64,000 nt of DNA from contig NZ_AP014648.1 in assembly GCF_000828475.1 (NCBI RefSeq), forward strand, positions 2,677,400-2,741,399. The letters are read 5' to 3'. The DNA comes from Methyloceanibacter caenitepidi (GTDB taxonomy: Bacteria; Pseudomonadota; Alphaproteobacteria; Rhizobiales; Methyloligellaceae). A program made the position numbers and the translations under genes. A model generated the notes under the pieces. That model saw only the letters and a program-made list of their open reading frames with translations, made no database searches and was not told the origin of the DNA. Below are positions 29,179-37,375 of the stretch, piece by piece. How positions within the stretch are numbered: position 1 is the stretch's first letter; the number at the start of each line of letters is the position of its first letter.

Positions 29179-30051
29179 TTACAGAACCAGTTTCTTCTCG
29201 GTCGGCTCCAGATTGTCGTAGTTCCAGAGCTGCTTACCGGCGACGATTTTGCGGAACGATCCGATTCCGCCTTTCGGCATCACGTCGTACTTCGTGAGTT
29301 TCCTCTCGAGCCACTCCCGATCGAGATCGGTCATGTCGCTCCAGATCGCGTCAACGCCGAGGCTTCTCGGCTCGCCACCCAGGAAGATGGTTCCGTCGTA
29401 CATGGAGTCGCCGAGGTTCTTGCCGGCATTGCCGCAGATCACCATGCGGCCTCGCTGCATCATGAAGCCGCTGAACGAACCGGTGTCGCCACCGACGATG
29501 ATGTTGCCGCCCTTCATGTCGATACCCGTCCGCGAACCGACATCGCCCTTGCAGACGAGGTCGCCGCCGCGGAGAGCGGCACCGAACTGCGAACCGGCAT
29601 TCTTCTCGATGAGAATGCTTCCGCTCATCATGTTCTCGCCGCAGGACCAGCCGACGCGGCCGTTGATGCGGATATTCGGTCCGTCAATCAGGCCGCAGCC
29701 GAAATAGCCGAGCGACCCTTCAATGATGAGATTGAGCCGATTGAGAATGCCAACCGCCAAGGAGTGCTTCGCAGCGGGGTTCTTGAGAACGATCGTCCCG
29801 TAGCCCTCTTTCATCATCTCCCGGATGCGGGCATTGACCTGCTTCGCCTCCATATTGGAAGCGTCGATCTCACCGCGCTTGTTGAAGTCCACGTCGAACG
29901 TGTCGGGCAGACTGAACCCGTGATGGGCCTCGTTGAGATCGATATCGAAGAAAACCTGTTGCGTACGACCGGTGAGCTGTTCCGTGTGCATGCCCATTTC
30001 ATGGGACTTGCTTTCCTGCTCAGACGGCGCAGCGCGCGTTAGCGTTGCCAT
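29179..30051 (-). CDS. mgsB: GXGXG-domain glutamate-synthase-like subunit (MgsB/GlxC)
   Basis: 290 residues. The central part is the right-handed beta-helix of the glutamate synthase C-terminal domain, with repeated Gly motifs such as GSLGYFGCGLIDG, GRVGWSCGENMMSGS, GGDLVCKGDVGSRTG and GGNIIVGGDTGS. It is a structural and tunnel-forming domain that links the amidotransferase to the FMN subunit. The start has GAGGAGG eight bases upstream and lies inside the end of mgsA (13-base overlap), implying coupled translation and a fixed stoichiometry. Confidence 0.85.
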   Translation of the reverse strand: MATLTRAAPSEQESKSHEMGMHTEQLTGRTQQVFFDIDLNEAHHGFSLPDTFDVDFNKRGEIDASNMEAKQVNARIREMMKEGYGTIVLKNPAAKHSLAVGILNRLNLIIEGSLGYFGCGLIDGPNIRINGRVGWSCGENMMSGSILIEKNAGSQFGAALRGGDLVCKGDVGSRTGIDMKGGNIIVGGDTGSFSGFMMQRGRMVICGNAGKNLGDSMYDGTIFLGGEPRSLGVDAIWSDMTDLDREWLERKLTKYDVMPKGGIGSFRKIVAGKQLWNYDNLEPTEKKLVL

Positions 30052-30974
30052 ACCCGCACCTCCTCATCATAGGGATCAGACGTATCGATTTCCCGGGGAA
30101 CGATGGCGCGGATGGCCACTTCCTCCGAGGCGAGCGCAACGATGTCGTCGCTTTCGTAGAGAACCATCGGCTTGGCGGCCATCGTGTCCTTGGCCATGCC
30201 GAGCTCTTTGTCCGTCGCGACGATGTAGGTGAAGACGCCGTCGATCTCCTTGATCGACGCCCTCAGGGAGTCCTCGAGCGTTGCGCCCTGCTCCAAATTG
30301 TTGGCCGTGTAGACGGCCAGCAGCTCGGAGTCGCAGTTGGACATGAACCGGTGACCAAGCCGCTCCATCTCACGGCGCATGATCCAGTAGTTCGTGATCT
30401 GCCCGTTATGGACGACACTGATGTCGTTGTACGGATAGGCCCAGTACGGATGCGCCGAGCGGATATCGACGTCCGATTCCGTGGCCATGCGCGTATGCCC
30501 GATGCCGTGCGTGCCCTGGAAATCGGCAAGGCCGTACTGCTTGGACACCACCGTGGCGTCGCCCAGATCCTTGATCAGTTCGAGAGAGTTACCGAAAGAC
30601 AGCACTTCGCCGCCCTCGATATGCTCCAAGTCCGTGGCCAGTTGCTTCGTATCGCCGGAAAACTTCAGGCGGTAGCGAAACGCATAAGGCGTCGGCTGCT
30701 CGACTTCGAGCGTCTGCGCACCGAGTTCGGCCAGACGATTGTCGACCAAGGCCTGACGGTCGCGGATCTTGTCACGGATGTTGTAGTCCGTGTCGAAGTC
30801 CTCAGCTTCAGCGAGCTTCAAACGCATGACGTACTCGTCAGGCTTGGTCACGCCGTAAACAGCAAACCCAGTCGAGTCGGGCCCACGATGCTTCAGGCTT
30901 TGGAGCATCGCGGTCATCTCTTGACCGACGCCCACCGCATTACCGCGATGAATGACACCAGCAATCCCGCACAT
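30039..30974 (-). CDS. mgsA: Class II glutamine-amidotransferase-like subunit (MgsA/GlxB)
   Basis: 311 residues. MCGIAGVIH places the nucleophilic Cys2 at the N terminus after Met removal, followed by KHRGPDSTGFAVY and the downstream GIGHTRMATESDVDIRSAHPYW and VVHNGQITNYWIMRREM segments of Ntn amidotransferases. In the N-methylglutamate pathway it would release the amine from gamma-glutamylmethylamide; in glutamate synthases it hydrolyses glutamine. GGAGGAAC precedes the ATG. It lies 71 bases after the synthetase gene. Confidence 0.85.
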   Translation of the reverse strand: MCGIAGVIHRGNAVGVGQEMTAMLQSLKHRGPDSTGFAVYGVTKPDEYVMRLKLAEAEDFDTDYNIRDKIRDRQALVDNRLAELGAQTLEVEQPTPYAFRYRLKFSGDTKQLATDLEHIEGGEVLSFGNSLELIKDLGDATVVSKQYGLADFQGTHGIGHTRMATESDVDIRSAHPYWAYPYNDISVVHNGQITNYWIMRREMERLGHRFMSNCDSELLAVYTANNLEQGATLEDSLRASIKEIDGVFTYIVATDKELGMAKDTMAAKPMVLYESDDIVALASEEVAIRAIVPREIDTSDPYDEEVRVWQR

Positions 30975-31045
30975 TGTTTTTGTTCCTCCGTTTCACCAAG
31001 CGCGCCGCGCAAGATGCGCGACGCGTTCAACTCGTTGTTCAACTG

Positions 31046-32518
31046 CTATGGCAGGCAGTTGAGGTAGGTCTTCACATCCCATTCGGTGACGGTGTGGTTG
31101 AAACGCTCCCACTCGTCCCGCTTGTACTCGCTGTAAAGACGGTACATTTCGCCGGGCATGCCACGCTGAACGACCTCGTCGTCCTCCAAAGCCTGCAGCG
31201 CCTCGCCGAGATTCATCGGCAGCCGCTTCACGTCCTTGCCGGCCGCGATGGCTTCGTAGATGTTGCGCTCCTCGGGTTTGCCCGGATCGAGGTTGTTGTC
31301 GATACCGTCGTCGGCAGCCGCCAGGATCGTCGAACCCATCAGATAGGGGTTCACCATCGAGTCCACGGAGCGGTACTCGAAACGGCCCGGCGCCGAAACG
31401 CGCAAGCCAGTGGTGCGATTCTGGAAGCCCCAGTCGGCGAAGATCGGCGCCCAGAAGCCGGTGTCCCAGAGACGGCGGTAAGAGTTCACCGTCGAGGAGC
31501 CGACCGCGGTCAAGGCGCGCAGGTGGTGCACGATGCCGCCGATGGCCGCGAGCCCCGCCTTGCCGGGCATTTGCGGATCGTCGCCGTCGGGCATGAACGT
31601 GTTGTCGCCGCCCGAAACATACATGTAGTTTTCACGCATGCCCGGAAGGTTGTCCGGGTCGTTGCCGGTCGGACGGAGATGGTCCTCACCGCCGCGCCAC
31701 AGCGACATGTTGTGGTGACAGCCGCTCGCCGACACACCCATGAAGGGCTTGGTCATGAAGCAGGCGATGATGCCGAACTCGCGCGCTACTTGCGCGCAAA
31801 TCTGACGGTACGTGGTCAGACGGTCTGCGTTGCGCAGCACGTCGTCGTACATCCAGTTCAACTCGAGCTGACCGGGCGCGTCTTCGTGGTCGCCCTGGAT
31901 CATGTCGAGCCCCATCTTGCGGGAATATTCCATCACCTTCATGTAGACGGGACGGAGGCTCTCGAACTGATCGATGTGATAGCAGTAGGGCTCGGAATAG
32001 CCGCCGGCAGGCTTGCCGTTCTCGTCCTTCTTCAGCCACATCATCTCCGGCTCGGTGCCGACGCGGAGCTGCAGGCCGTTGTGCTTCTTCTGGAAGTCCT
32101 GATGGAGACGGCGCAGGTTGCCGCGGCAATCAGCGGTTAGGAAGCCGCCCGGATCCTGTTTTTCCTCACGGTTCCGGAACAGCGTGCAGTACATGCGCGC
32201 GACCCGCTTGTCCCACGGCAGCTGCATGAATGTTTCCGGATCGGGGATGCCGACAAGCTCGGCGGCTTCAGGACCATAGCCGAAATATTCGCCATGCCGG
32301 TTGAGGAACAGGTTGACCGTCGCGCCGTAAACGAGTTGGAAGCCCTTCTTGGCGACGCTCTCCCAGTGATCTGCCGGGATGCCCTTGCCCATGATGCGGC
32401 CCGTGATCGACACGAACTGCAGGTACAGATACTCAATTCCAAGTTCGTCGATCTTCTTACGAACTTCCTTGACCAGCTCTTGGCGTTGCGGGTCATCCAC
32501 GTAGGTTTCGATATCCAT
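31046..32518 (-). CDS. gmaS: Glutamine-synthetase-like ligase, gamma-glutamylmethylamide synthetase/GlnT type
   Basis: 490 residues. The catalytic fold of glutamine synthetase is visible: GTEPEMMW (155-161, metal Glu), HEDAPGQLELN (211-221), ASGCHHNMSL (265-273, in place of the NGMHxHxSL loop), NSYRRL near 343 and RFEYRSVDSMVNPYL near 380. It ligates an amine to the gamma-carboxyl of glutamate with ATP. Placement beside mgsABC favours methylamine as acceptor, giving gamma-glutamylmethylamide; GlnT-type glutamine synthesis is the alternative. It is about 45 residues longer than the GmaS proteins I know. GGGAG precedes the ATG; 16 bases follow the preceding gene. Confidence 0.8.
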   Translation of the reverse strand: MDIETYVDDPQRQELVKEVRKKIDELGIEYLYLQFVSITGRIMGKGIPADHWESVAKKGFQLVYGATVNLFLNRHGEYFGYGPEAAELVGIPDPETFMQLPWDKRVARMYCTLFRNREEKQDPGGFLTADCRGNLRRLHQDFQKKHNGLQLRVGTEPEMMWLKKDENGKPAGGYSEPYCYHIDQFESLRPVYMKVMEYSRKMGLDMIQGDHEDAPGQLELNWMYDDVLRNADRLTTYRQICAQVAREFGIIACFMTKPFMGVSASGCHHNMSLWRGGEDHLRPTGNDPDNLPGMRENYMYVSGGDNTFMPDGDDPQMPGKAGLAAIGGIVHHLRALTAVGSSTVNSYRRLWDTGFWAPIFADWGFQNRTTGLRVSAPGRFEYRSVDSMVNPYLMGSTILAAADDGIDNNLDPGKPEERNIYEAIAAGKDVKRLPMNLGEALQALEDDEVVQRGMPGEMYRLYSEYKRDEWERFNHTVTEWDVKTYLNCLP

Positions 32519-32534
32519 TGACGTCTCCCTAACA

Positions 32535-33881
32535 TCAACTCCACGGAAATGGGCTGTGAGAGACCGGATGCAGTTCACCCTTCGCAAAGCGCCCGAAGCG
32601 GAACGGCTCCAGTAGCTTGCTCTTCTCCCCAACCAGCTCTTGCGCGACGAGCTTACCAACCCCGATCATTTTGTAACCGTGGTTGGAGTCGGCAATGACG
32701 TAGACATTCTCCCGGAAGGTATCGAAGACCGGGAAGTTGTCCGGCGTGAAGCAACCGAGCCCGCCGGATTTTTCTTTGTGTTTGTATACGGAGATCTTGC
32801 CTTCGAACCGCTTCTGGCAGTGAGCCAGCATCGAACACCACATGTGGATGAAGTCGTCGCCCACGATGAAGTCCGGCGAGTCGGGGCCGTAGGGATCGAT
32901 GGCGACCTTGTCGGGATCTTCGTCCACCTTGTAGGGAGAGGCGCCGCCCTGAATGCCGCCGAAGTTGAAGTCGGGCTTGTAGTAGAGGCCCCACAGCTTG
33001 TCGGTGATCAGCGATCCATCGACGTCCGAATAGAGCGGCGCATCGGTGTCCACGTGGATGACCGGCGGCATGCTGCCGTCGTTGGTTTTGTGCATCTCGG
33101 GATCGACGCCGAGCGTCCCCTCCTCCAGGCACCAGAACTTCCACATCGGCACGTCGTCGTGCATCACGCCGTCCGGCCCCTTGATGGAGATGGCCTTCGG
33201 CAGATCCAGCATGTCCCAGAATTTCAGCACCCACGGGCCTGCGCCGACGACCACCGCATCGCAGGCGATCGTGCCGCGGTTCGTCACGACACCCGTGACG
33301 GCGCCGGAGTTGTTGCCGTACTCGAAACCAAGAACCTCGACGCCGGTCGCGATGCGCACGCCCTCTGCCTCGGCCTTGCCGGCCAGGCCGTAGAGCGAGG
33401 CCGTATTGTTGGCGTAGCCGCCGCGCTTTTCGTGCAGGACCGACGTGATGCCTTGGGCCTGCCAATCGTCGAAGATGCCGAGCATGTATTTCCGGCAGTC
33501 GTCGGTCCCCTCAATGAAGGTGGACTCGTAGTCGATGGCCTGCTGCTGTTCATAGATCGTGGCCACGTCCGCATGCATGCATTCGGCGCTGATCTGCATG
33601 TACCCGACCGGGTGATAGCTGTAGGCCTTGGGATCGCTTTCCCAAACGCCGACGGAGTGCGCCATCAACTCGCGCATGGCCGGCTGGAAGTAGTTGTTGC
33701 GCACGACGCCGCAAGCGATACCCGATGCACCGCCGCCGATTGCCGTCTTGTCGACGACGAGAATATCCTCGCCGGACCCCTTGCCCGTGGCTTTGAGCTG
33801 GAGGGCAAGGTGATAGGCCGTGCTCAGGCCGTGAATTCCGGCCCCGATGATGACGTATTTCGAGCTGGATGACTGTTCCAT
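32535..33881 (-). CDS. SoxB-like FAD-dependent amine oxidoreductase, first gene of the methylglutamate operon
   Basis: 448 residues. YVIIGAGIHGLSTAYHLA near residue 10 is the Rossmann FAD site, AIGGGASGIACGVVRNNY near 53 the second flavin contact, and CFTPDNFPVFDTFRENVYVIADSNHGYKMIGVG near 400 the C-terminal FAD segment of the DAAO/sarcosine-oxidase family. It resembles the beta subunit (SoxB/MgdA) of N-methylglutamate or sarcosine dehydrogenases. The segment RGGYANNTASLYG has Asn where I recall heterotetrameric SoxB having the His that binds FMN covalently. No SoxA, SoxD or SoxG partner is encoded nearby. Likely role: oxidation of N-methylglutamate to glutamate plus formaldehyde, by inference. 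Confidence 0.75.
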   Translation of the reverse strand: MEQSSSSKYVIIGAGIHGLSTAYHLALQLKATGKGSGEDILVVDKTAIGGGASGIACGVVRNNYFQPAMRELMAHSVGVWESDPKAYSYHPVGYMQISAECMHADVATIYEQQQAIDYESTFIEGTDDCRKYMLGIFDDWQAQGITSVLHEKRGGYANNTASLYGLAGKAEAEGVRIATGVEVLGFEYGNNSGAVTGVVTNRGTIACDAVVVGAGPWVLKFWDMLDLPKAISIKGPDGVMHDDVPMWKFWCLEEGTLGVDPEMHKTNDGSMPPVIHVDTDAPLYSDVDGSLITDKLWGLYYKPDFNFGGIQGGASPYKVDEDPDKVAIDPYGPDSPDFIVGDDFIHMWCSMLAHCQKRFEGKISVYKHKEKSGGLGCFTPDNFPVFDTFRENVYVIADSNHGYKMIGVGKLVAQELVGEKSKLLEPFRFGRFAKGELHPVSHSPFPWS

Positions 33882-33950
33882 GCGTCCGTCTTCTCGCCTA
33901 ATCTGCTGATATCGAAACACAAAATCCGTTGTTTCGTGTCAGTCTCGGTT

Positions 33951-33967
33951 GTTGAACGTGGTTCAAC
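33951..33967. promoter_or_regulatory. Perfect inverted repeat GTTGAAC-GTG-GTTCAAC
   Basis: Seven-base arms with a three-base spacer, 70 bases upstream of the SoxB-like start. A candidate operator, for example for the XRE-cupin regulator encoded at 36471-37121. The arm GTTCAAC also occurs twice in direct orientation at 31025-31031 and 31037-31043, upstream of mgsA. Confidence 0.45.
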
Positions 33968-33994
33968 TTACCCATTCACTTCCGTGCAATTCCA

Positions 33995-34010
33995 TACCCA
34001 TTGGAGGGTA
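33995..34010 (-). promoter_or_regulatory. 7-2-7 palindrome (site A), promoter of the methylglutamate operon
   Basis: Plus strand TACCCATTGGAGGGTA: arms TACCC / GGGTA exact. The heptamer TACCCAT fits the NarL consensus TACYYMT; a second TACCCAT lies at 33969-33975. Centred about 121 bases before the SoxB-like start. Related sites: 48900, 52033 and 57899. Confidence 0.55.
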
Positions 34011-34246
34011 GGTGTCGGAATTGTGTCCGGAAGCCCGCGAAATTCGTCGCACCCAATGCCCCTTATCCTAGGCCCAAATTGCCCCTAAGTTCAACGTTTG
34101 CGGGGGTCATGCTGAGGCGGCGATCGTCCGGCTCTTCGCTGAGCACATCGGTCGAGCGCCTGTAGGGCGCCCAAACCGCCTTCCTCCTGAGGATTATCTC
34201 TTCGGGTGTAGTTTCATCAGTTGAAAGCTCGGGTATCGTAATTCAC

Positions 34247-35527
34247 ATGAGACAAGATCACTTTTGCTCGGTAGCCGACGCCGTCGAGGATTTGCAGCGG
34301 GGCCGCATGGTCGTTCTGATCGACGACCCGGACCGGGAGAACGAGGGCGACCTCGTGATGCTCGCCGAGCATGCGACGCCCGAAGCGATCAATTTCATGG
34401 CCACGCAAGGACGCGGCCTGATTTGTCTTCCGCTCCAGGAAGACGACTGCGATCGGCTCGGGCTCGAGCTGCAGCCGCGGCGACACAGCAACGCCTACGG
34501 CACCGGCTTCACCATTCCCATCGACGCTGCCGATGCGCCGGGGCCCGGCATTAGCGCCCAGGCCCGCGCCCACACGGTCCGTCGCGCCGCCGATCCCGAT
34601 GCGTCCTCGGCGGATTTCAACCGGCCTGGCCACATCTTTCCCCTACGGGCGAAGAACGGCGGGGTCTTGGTACGCCCGGGTCACACGGAAGCCATCGTTG
34701 ATTTCGCCAAACTCGCCGAGGCGCGGCCCGCAGGCGTGATCTGCGAGATCATGAACGACAACGGCACCATGGCGCGGACACCCGACCTGCACAGATTTGC
34801 GCGGAAGTTCGACCTCAAGGTCTGCACGATCGAAAGCCTTGTCGCCTACCGTCAGCAGACCGAGCGGCTGATCGAGCCTGTTGAGCTCAACATTCCGATG
34901 CCCACACGGCATGGGACATTCATGCTCCACCTGTTCCGCAGCATCCTCGATGGTTCCGAGCATCTCGCCCTGACTCGCGGGATCGCCGGCCCCACGAAAT
35001 TCGGGGCCGCCCGCACGCAGGACCCGGTGCTGGTGCGTCTGCACTCGGAGTGCATGACGGGCGACGTCTTCCACTCGCTGCGCTGCGACTGCGGCGAACA
35101 GCGCGATGCCGCCCTCGAACGCATTGCGGCGGCCGATCGCGGCGTCTTGCTCTATATGCGCCAGGAAGGGCGTGGGATCGGGCTCGCCAACAAGTTGGCC
35201 GCCTACAGGCTGCAGGACGAAGGGCTCGATACAGTCGAGGCGAATCTTCATCTCGGCTTCCCCGCGGATAAGCGCGACTACACGGTCAGCGCACAAATTC
35301 TGAAGTTTCTCGGCATCCAGCGCATCCGTCTCCTGACGAACAATCCGCGCAAGATCCACGCGCTCAAAGCCGATGGGCTGCAGATCGTTGAAAATGTGCC
35401 GCTTCATATCGAACCCAATGCCGCCAACCAACGCTATCTGGAAACAAAGCGCGACAAGCTGGGCCATCGGTTGCCGCATCTGGAATCGGTGAGCGGTGAA
35501 ATGAATGGAACGCCATCGACCCGATAG
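34247..35527 (+). CDS. ribBA: Bifunctional riboflavin biosynthesis protein RibBA-like
   Basis: 426 residues. The first half (1-205) is 3,4-dihydroxy-2-butanone-4-phosphate synthase: [21 protein letters not shown] near residue 28 holds the acidic active-site loop, and [12 protein letters not shown] near 145 follows. The second half is GTP cyclohydrolase II: a zinc site of the C-x10-C-x-C type ([14 protein letters not shown]) near 268, then [14 protein letters not shown] near 305. Both activities start riboflavin synthesis. It sits between two operons that encode four or five flavoproteins, divergent from the SoxB-like gene, so it may serve flavin demand. No FMN riboswitch was recognised upstream. 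Confidence 0.88.
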   Translation: MRQDHFCSVADAVEDLQRGRMVVLIDDPDRENEGDLVMLAEHATPEAINFMATQGRGLICLPLQEDDCDRLGLELQPRRHSNAYGTGFTIPIDAADAPGPGISAQARAHTVRRAADPDASSADFNRPGHIFPLRAKNGGVLVRPGHTEAIVDFAKLAEARPAGVICEIMNDNGTMARTPDLHRFARKFDLKVCTIESLVAYRQQTERLIEPVELNIPMPTRHGTFMLHLFRSILDGSEHLALTRGIAGPTKFGAARTQDPVLVRLHSECMTGDVFHSLRCDCGEQRDAALERIAAADRGVLLYMRQEGRGIGLANKLAAYRLQDEGLDTVEANLHLGFPADKRDYTVSAQILKFLGIQRIRLLTNNPRKIHALKADGLQIVENVPLHIEPNAANQRYLETKRDKLGHRLPHLESVSGEMNGTPSTR

Positions 35528-35613
35528 CGCCTCACCCGCACACGCGACGGGGCCCCTGCGGCTGCCGGATAAGAAGCGCGAAAGTCACTCCAACTCTCTC
35601 ACTTGAGGACCCC

Positions 35614-36405
35614 ATGGCCATCAAGGACCTACTCATTAGTCTTGATTCCCTCACGGCCCCCGACGCTCAACTGCCCTACGCCGTTCAGGTGACCGAGGCG
35701 CTGGGTGCGCACGCGATTGGCGTGGCCCATATACCGGCGGGCGAGACGGAGCCGCGCGAGGAAGTTCAACGAGCGATGGATCGTTTCGCGAGCGCCGGCG
35801 ACCGGAGCGGCATCAGCCGGGAGACCCGGCTTGCGAAATGCAGCGCGGGCAAATTCGCTGAACAGCTCTCCGTCCAGGCCCGCCATGTGGACCTGACCAT
35901 CATTGGCCAGCCGTCCTCGGAAGGCGCGAATGGCAAACAACAGACGGCACTCTATGAGGAACTGCTGTTTCACAGCGGCCGCCCCGTCCTTGTCGTGCCG
36001 TGGGCAGGTCATCCCAAGCCCAAGCCGCGCACCGCAATCGTCGCCTGGGATGCAAGCAGCACCGCCGCGCGTGCGCTATCCGATGCCATGCCCATTCTGA
36101 GCCTCACCGAAAAGGTGATCGTTCTGGTCGCCACGGACGACCGGCAGTCGGACCTCGGCACCGATCCGGGAACCGACATCGCGCATCACCTCGCCCGGCA
36201 CGATCTCAACGTCGAGGTCCGGCGCATTCCGCTCGATCCCGAGACCCCGACCGCGGATCTCCTCTTGTCGCAGAGCGCCGACCTAGGCGCAGACCTCATG
36301 GTCATGGGCGGTTACCACCACAGCCGCATGCGCGAGGTTCTTTTCGGAGGCGTCACCCGGACCGTCATCAAGACCATGACGGTACCGGTTCTCATGTCTC
36401 ATTGA
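35614..36405 (+). CDS. Tandem universal stress protein
   Basis: 263 residues with two Usp-like halves. The first, about 1-130, starts IKDLLISLDSLTAPDAQLPYA; the second begins PRTAIVAWDASSTAARALSDAMP near 138 and ends GGYHHSRMREVLFGGVTRTV, a good match to the G-2x-G-9x-G(S/T) nucleotide-binding motif, with Gly in the last position. Probably cytosolic and ATP-binding. It follows ribBA by 86 bases on the same strand. Function in stress or starvation is only a family expectation. Confidence 0.83.
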   Translation: MAIKDLLISLDSLTAPDAQLPYAVQVTEALGAHAIGVAHIPAGETEPREEVQRAMDRFASAGDRSGISRETRLAKCSAGKFAEQLSVQARHVDLTIIGQPSSEGANGKQQTALYEELLFHSGRPVLVVPWAGHPKPKPRTAIVAWDASSTAARALSDAMPILSLTEKVIVLVATDDRQSDLGTDPGTDIAHHLARHDLNVEVRRIPLDPETPTADLLLSQSADLGADLMVMGGYHHSRMREVLFGGVTRTVIKTMTVPVLMSH

Positions 36406-36470
36406 TCGGATTGCCGGACGCATGACCGGCGTAGCGGCGGAAGAGCCGGGGTCCGCGTGCAGGCGCCGAC

Positions 36471-37121
36471 CTAGGCCCCGTCCTTGGGTCCGGGCTCGAC
36501 GATGAGCGACAGAAACCGTATCGGCAGCTCGATAAGCTCCACCGGCCCGTGCGCGGTCGTTCCCTCGAAGAAAAGAGAATCGCCTGGAGACAGCCGGTAG
36601 GGCTTTCCGCCGTGCTCGTAGACCATTTCCCCGCCGAGCATGTGGATGAACTCTACCCCCGGATGTTGAAACAGGGGAAACACCTCCGACGTGTCGTTGA
36701 GTTCGATCATATACGGCGACACGGACAGCTCCTTGCCGACGCCGTGTCCCAGCAGCTGATATTGGTGGCCGACCTTGGAACCTCGGCTTTCGATGAAGAG
36801 ACCGCCGTCCTTCTTGACGTAGCAGCAGCCACGCGTCTCTTGGTGCGTCTCGAAGAAGAAGGTCATCGGGACCCGGAAAACGCGGGACAGCGCGTGCAGC
36901 GTCGTTAGCGACGGGAACGCATTGCCGTTCTCGACCTTCGACAGCATTCCCGAAGACAAACCAGTGAGTTGGGCCACTCTCGCCACGGTCATGCCGTGCC
37001 GGTTGCGCGCGACGCGCACCTGGACACCAATCGATTGAGCCACATCCCGGCCCAAGCCTTCGTCGTAGTTTTCTTGAGTATCGGCCGTCCGGCCAGGGGC
37101 GTCAGTCTTATCGAGGGCCAT
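36471..37121 (-). CDS. XRE-family regulator with C-terminal cupin domain
   Basis: 216 residues. A helix-turn-helix near residues 30-85 (VRVARNRHGMTVARVAQLTG, LSSGMLSKVENGNAFPSLTTL) is followed by a cupin barrel near 140-205 (FPLFQHPGVEFIHMLGGEMVYEHGG, LSPGDSLFFEG) that probably binds a small ligand. Regulators of this build, PuuR/SutR-like, often control amine or amino-acid catabolism. It is encoded alone and divergent from the two-component genes; its targets could include the methylglutamate operon. Confidence 0.85.
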   Translation of the reverse strand: MALDKTDAPGRTADTQENYDEGLGRDVAQSIGVQVRVARNRHGMTVARVAQLTGLSSGMLSKVENGNAFPSLTTLHALSRVFRVPMTFFFETHQETRGCCYVKKDGGLFIESRGSKVGHQYQLLGHGVGKELSVSPYMIELNDTSEVFPLFQHPGVEFIHMLGGEMVYEHGGKPYRLSPGDSLFFEGTTAHGPVELIELPIRFLSLIVEPGPKDGA

Positions 37122-37375
37122 TGCTTAGTGTCCGTTGGTCGCCGCTGTGCTGCAGCGCAACACGCCATCCGAATGGCAGCATAGCCGATTACTATTAGCC
37201 CTGGCCATGAATATTATTCAATGATATTGAACAAAGCTGCTGTGCTTGATCGAAGTCAAATTAGGAGATCAGCCGCGCCGAAGAGACGGAGGCTCTTTTC
37301 CTGCGGATCTTCGCACTGAGATGTCGCAATGGGCAAGGTGACACCAGCCACGAAAAATGCCGAGAGGAACGCGGC

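Noticed and set aside
32535..33881. Calling the SoxB-like protein MgdA outright
   Set aside because: Partner subunits are absent and the probable flavin-linking His is Asn, so a firm symbol is not justified.
33882..34246. FMN riboswitch upstream of ribBA
   Set aside because: The conserved RFN-element core was not found in the leader.
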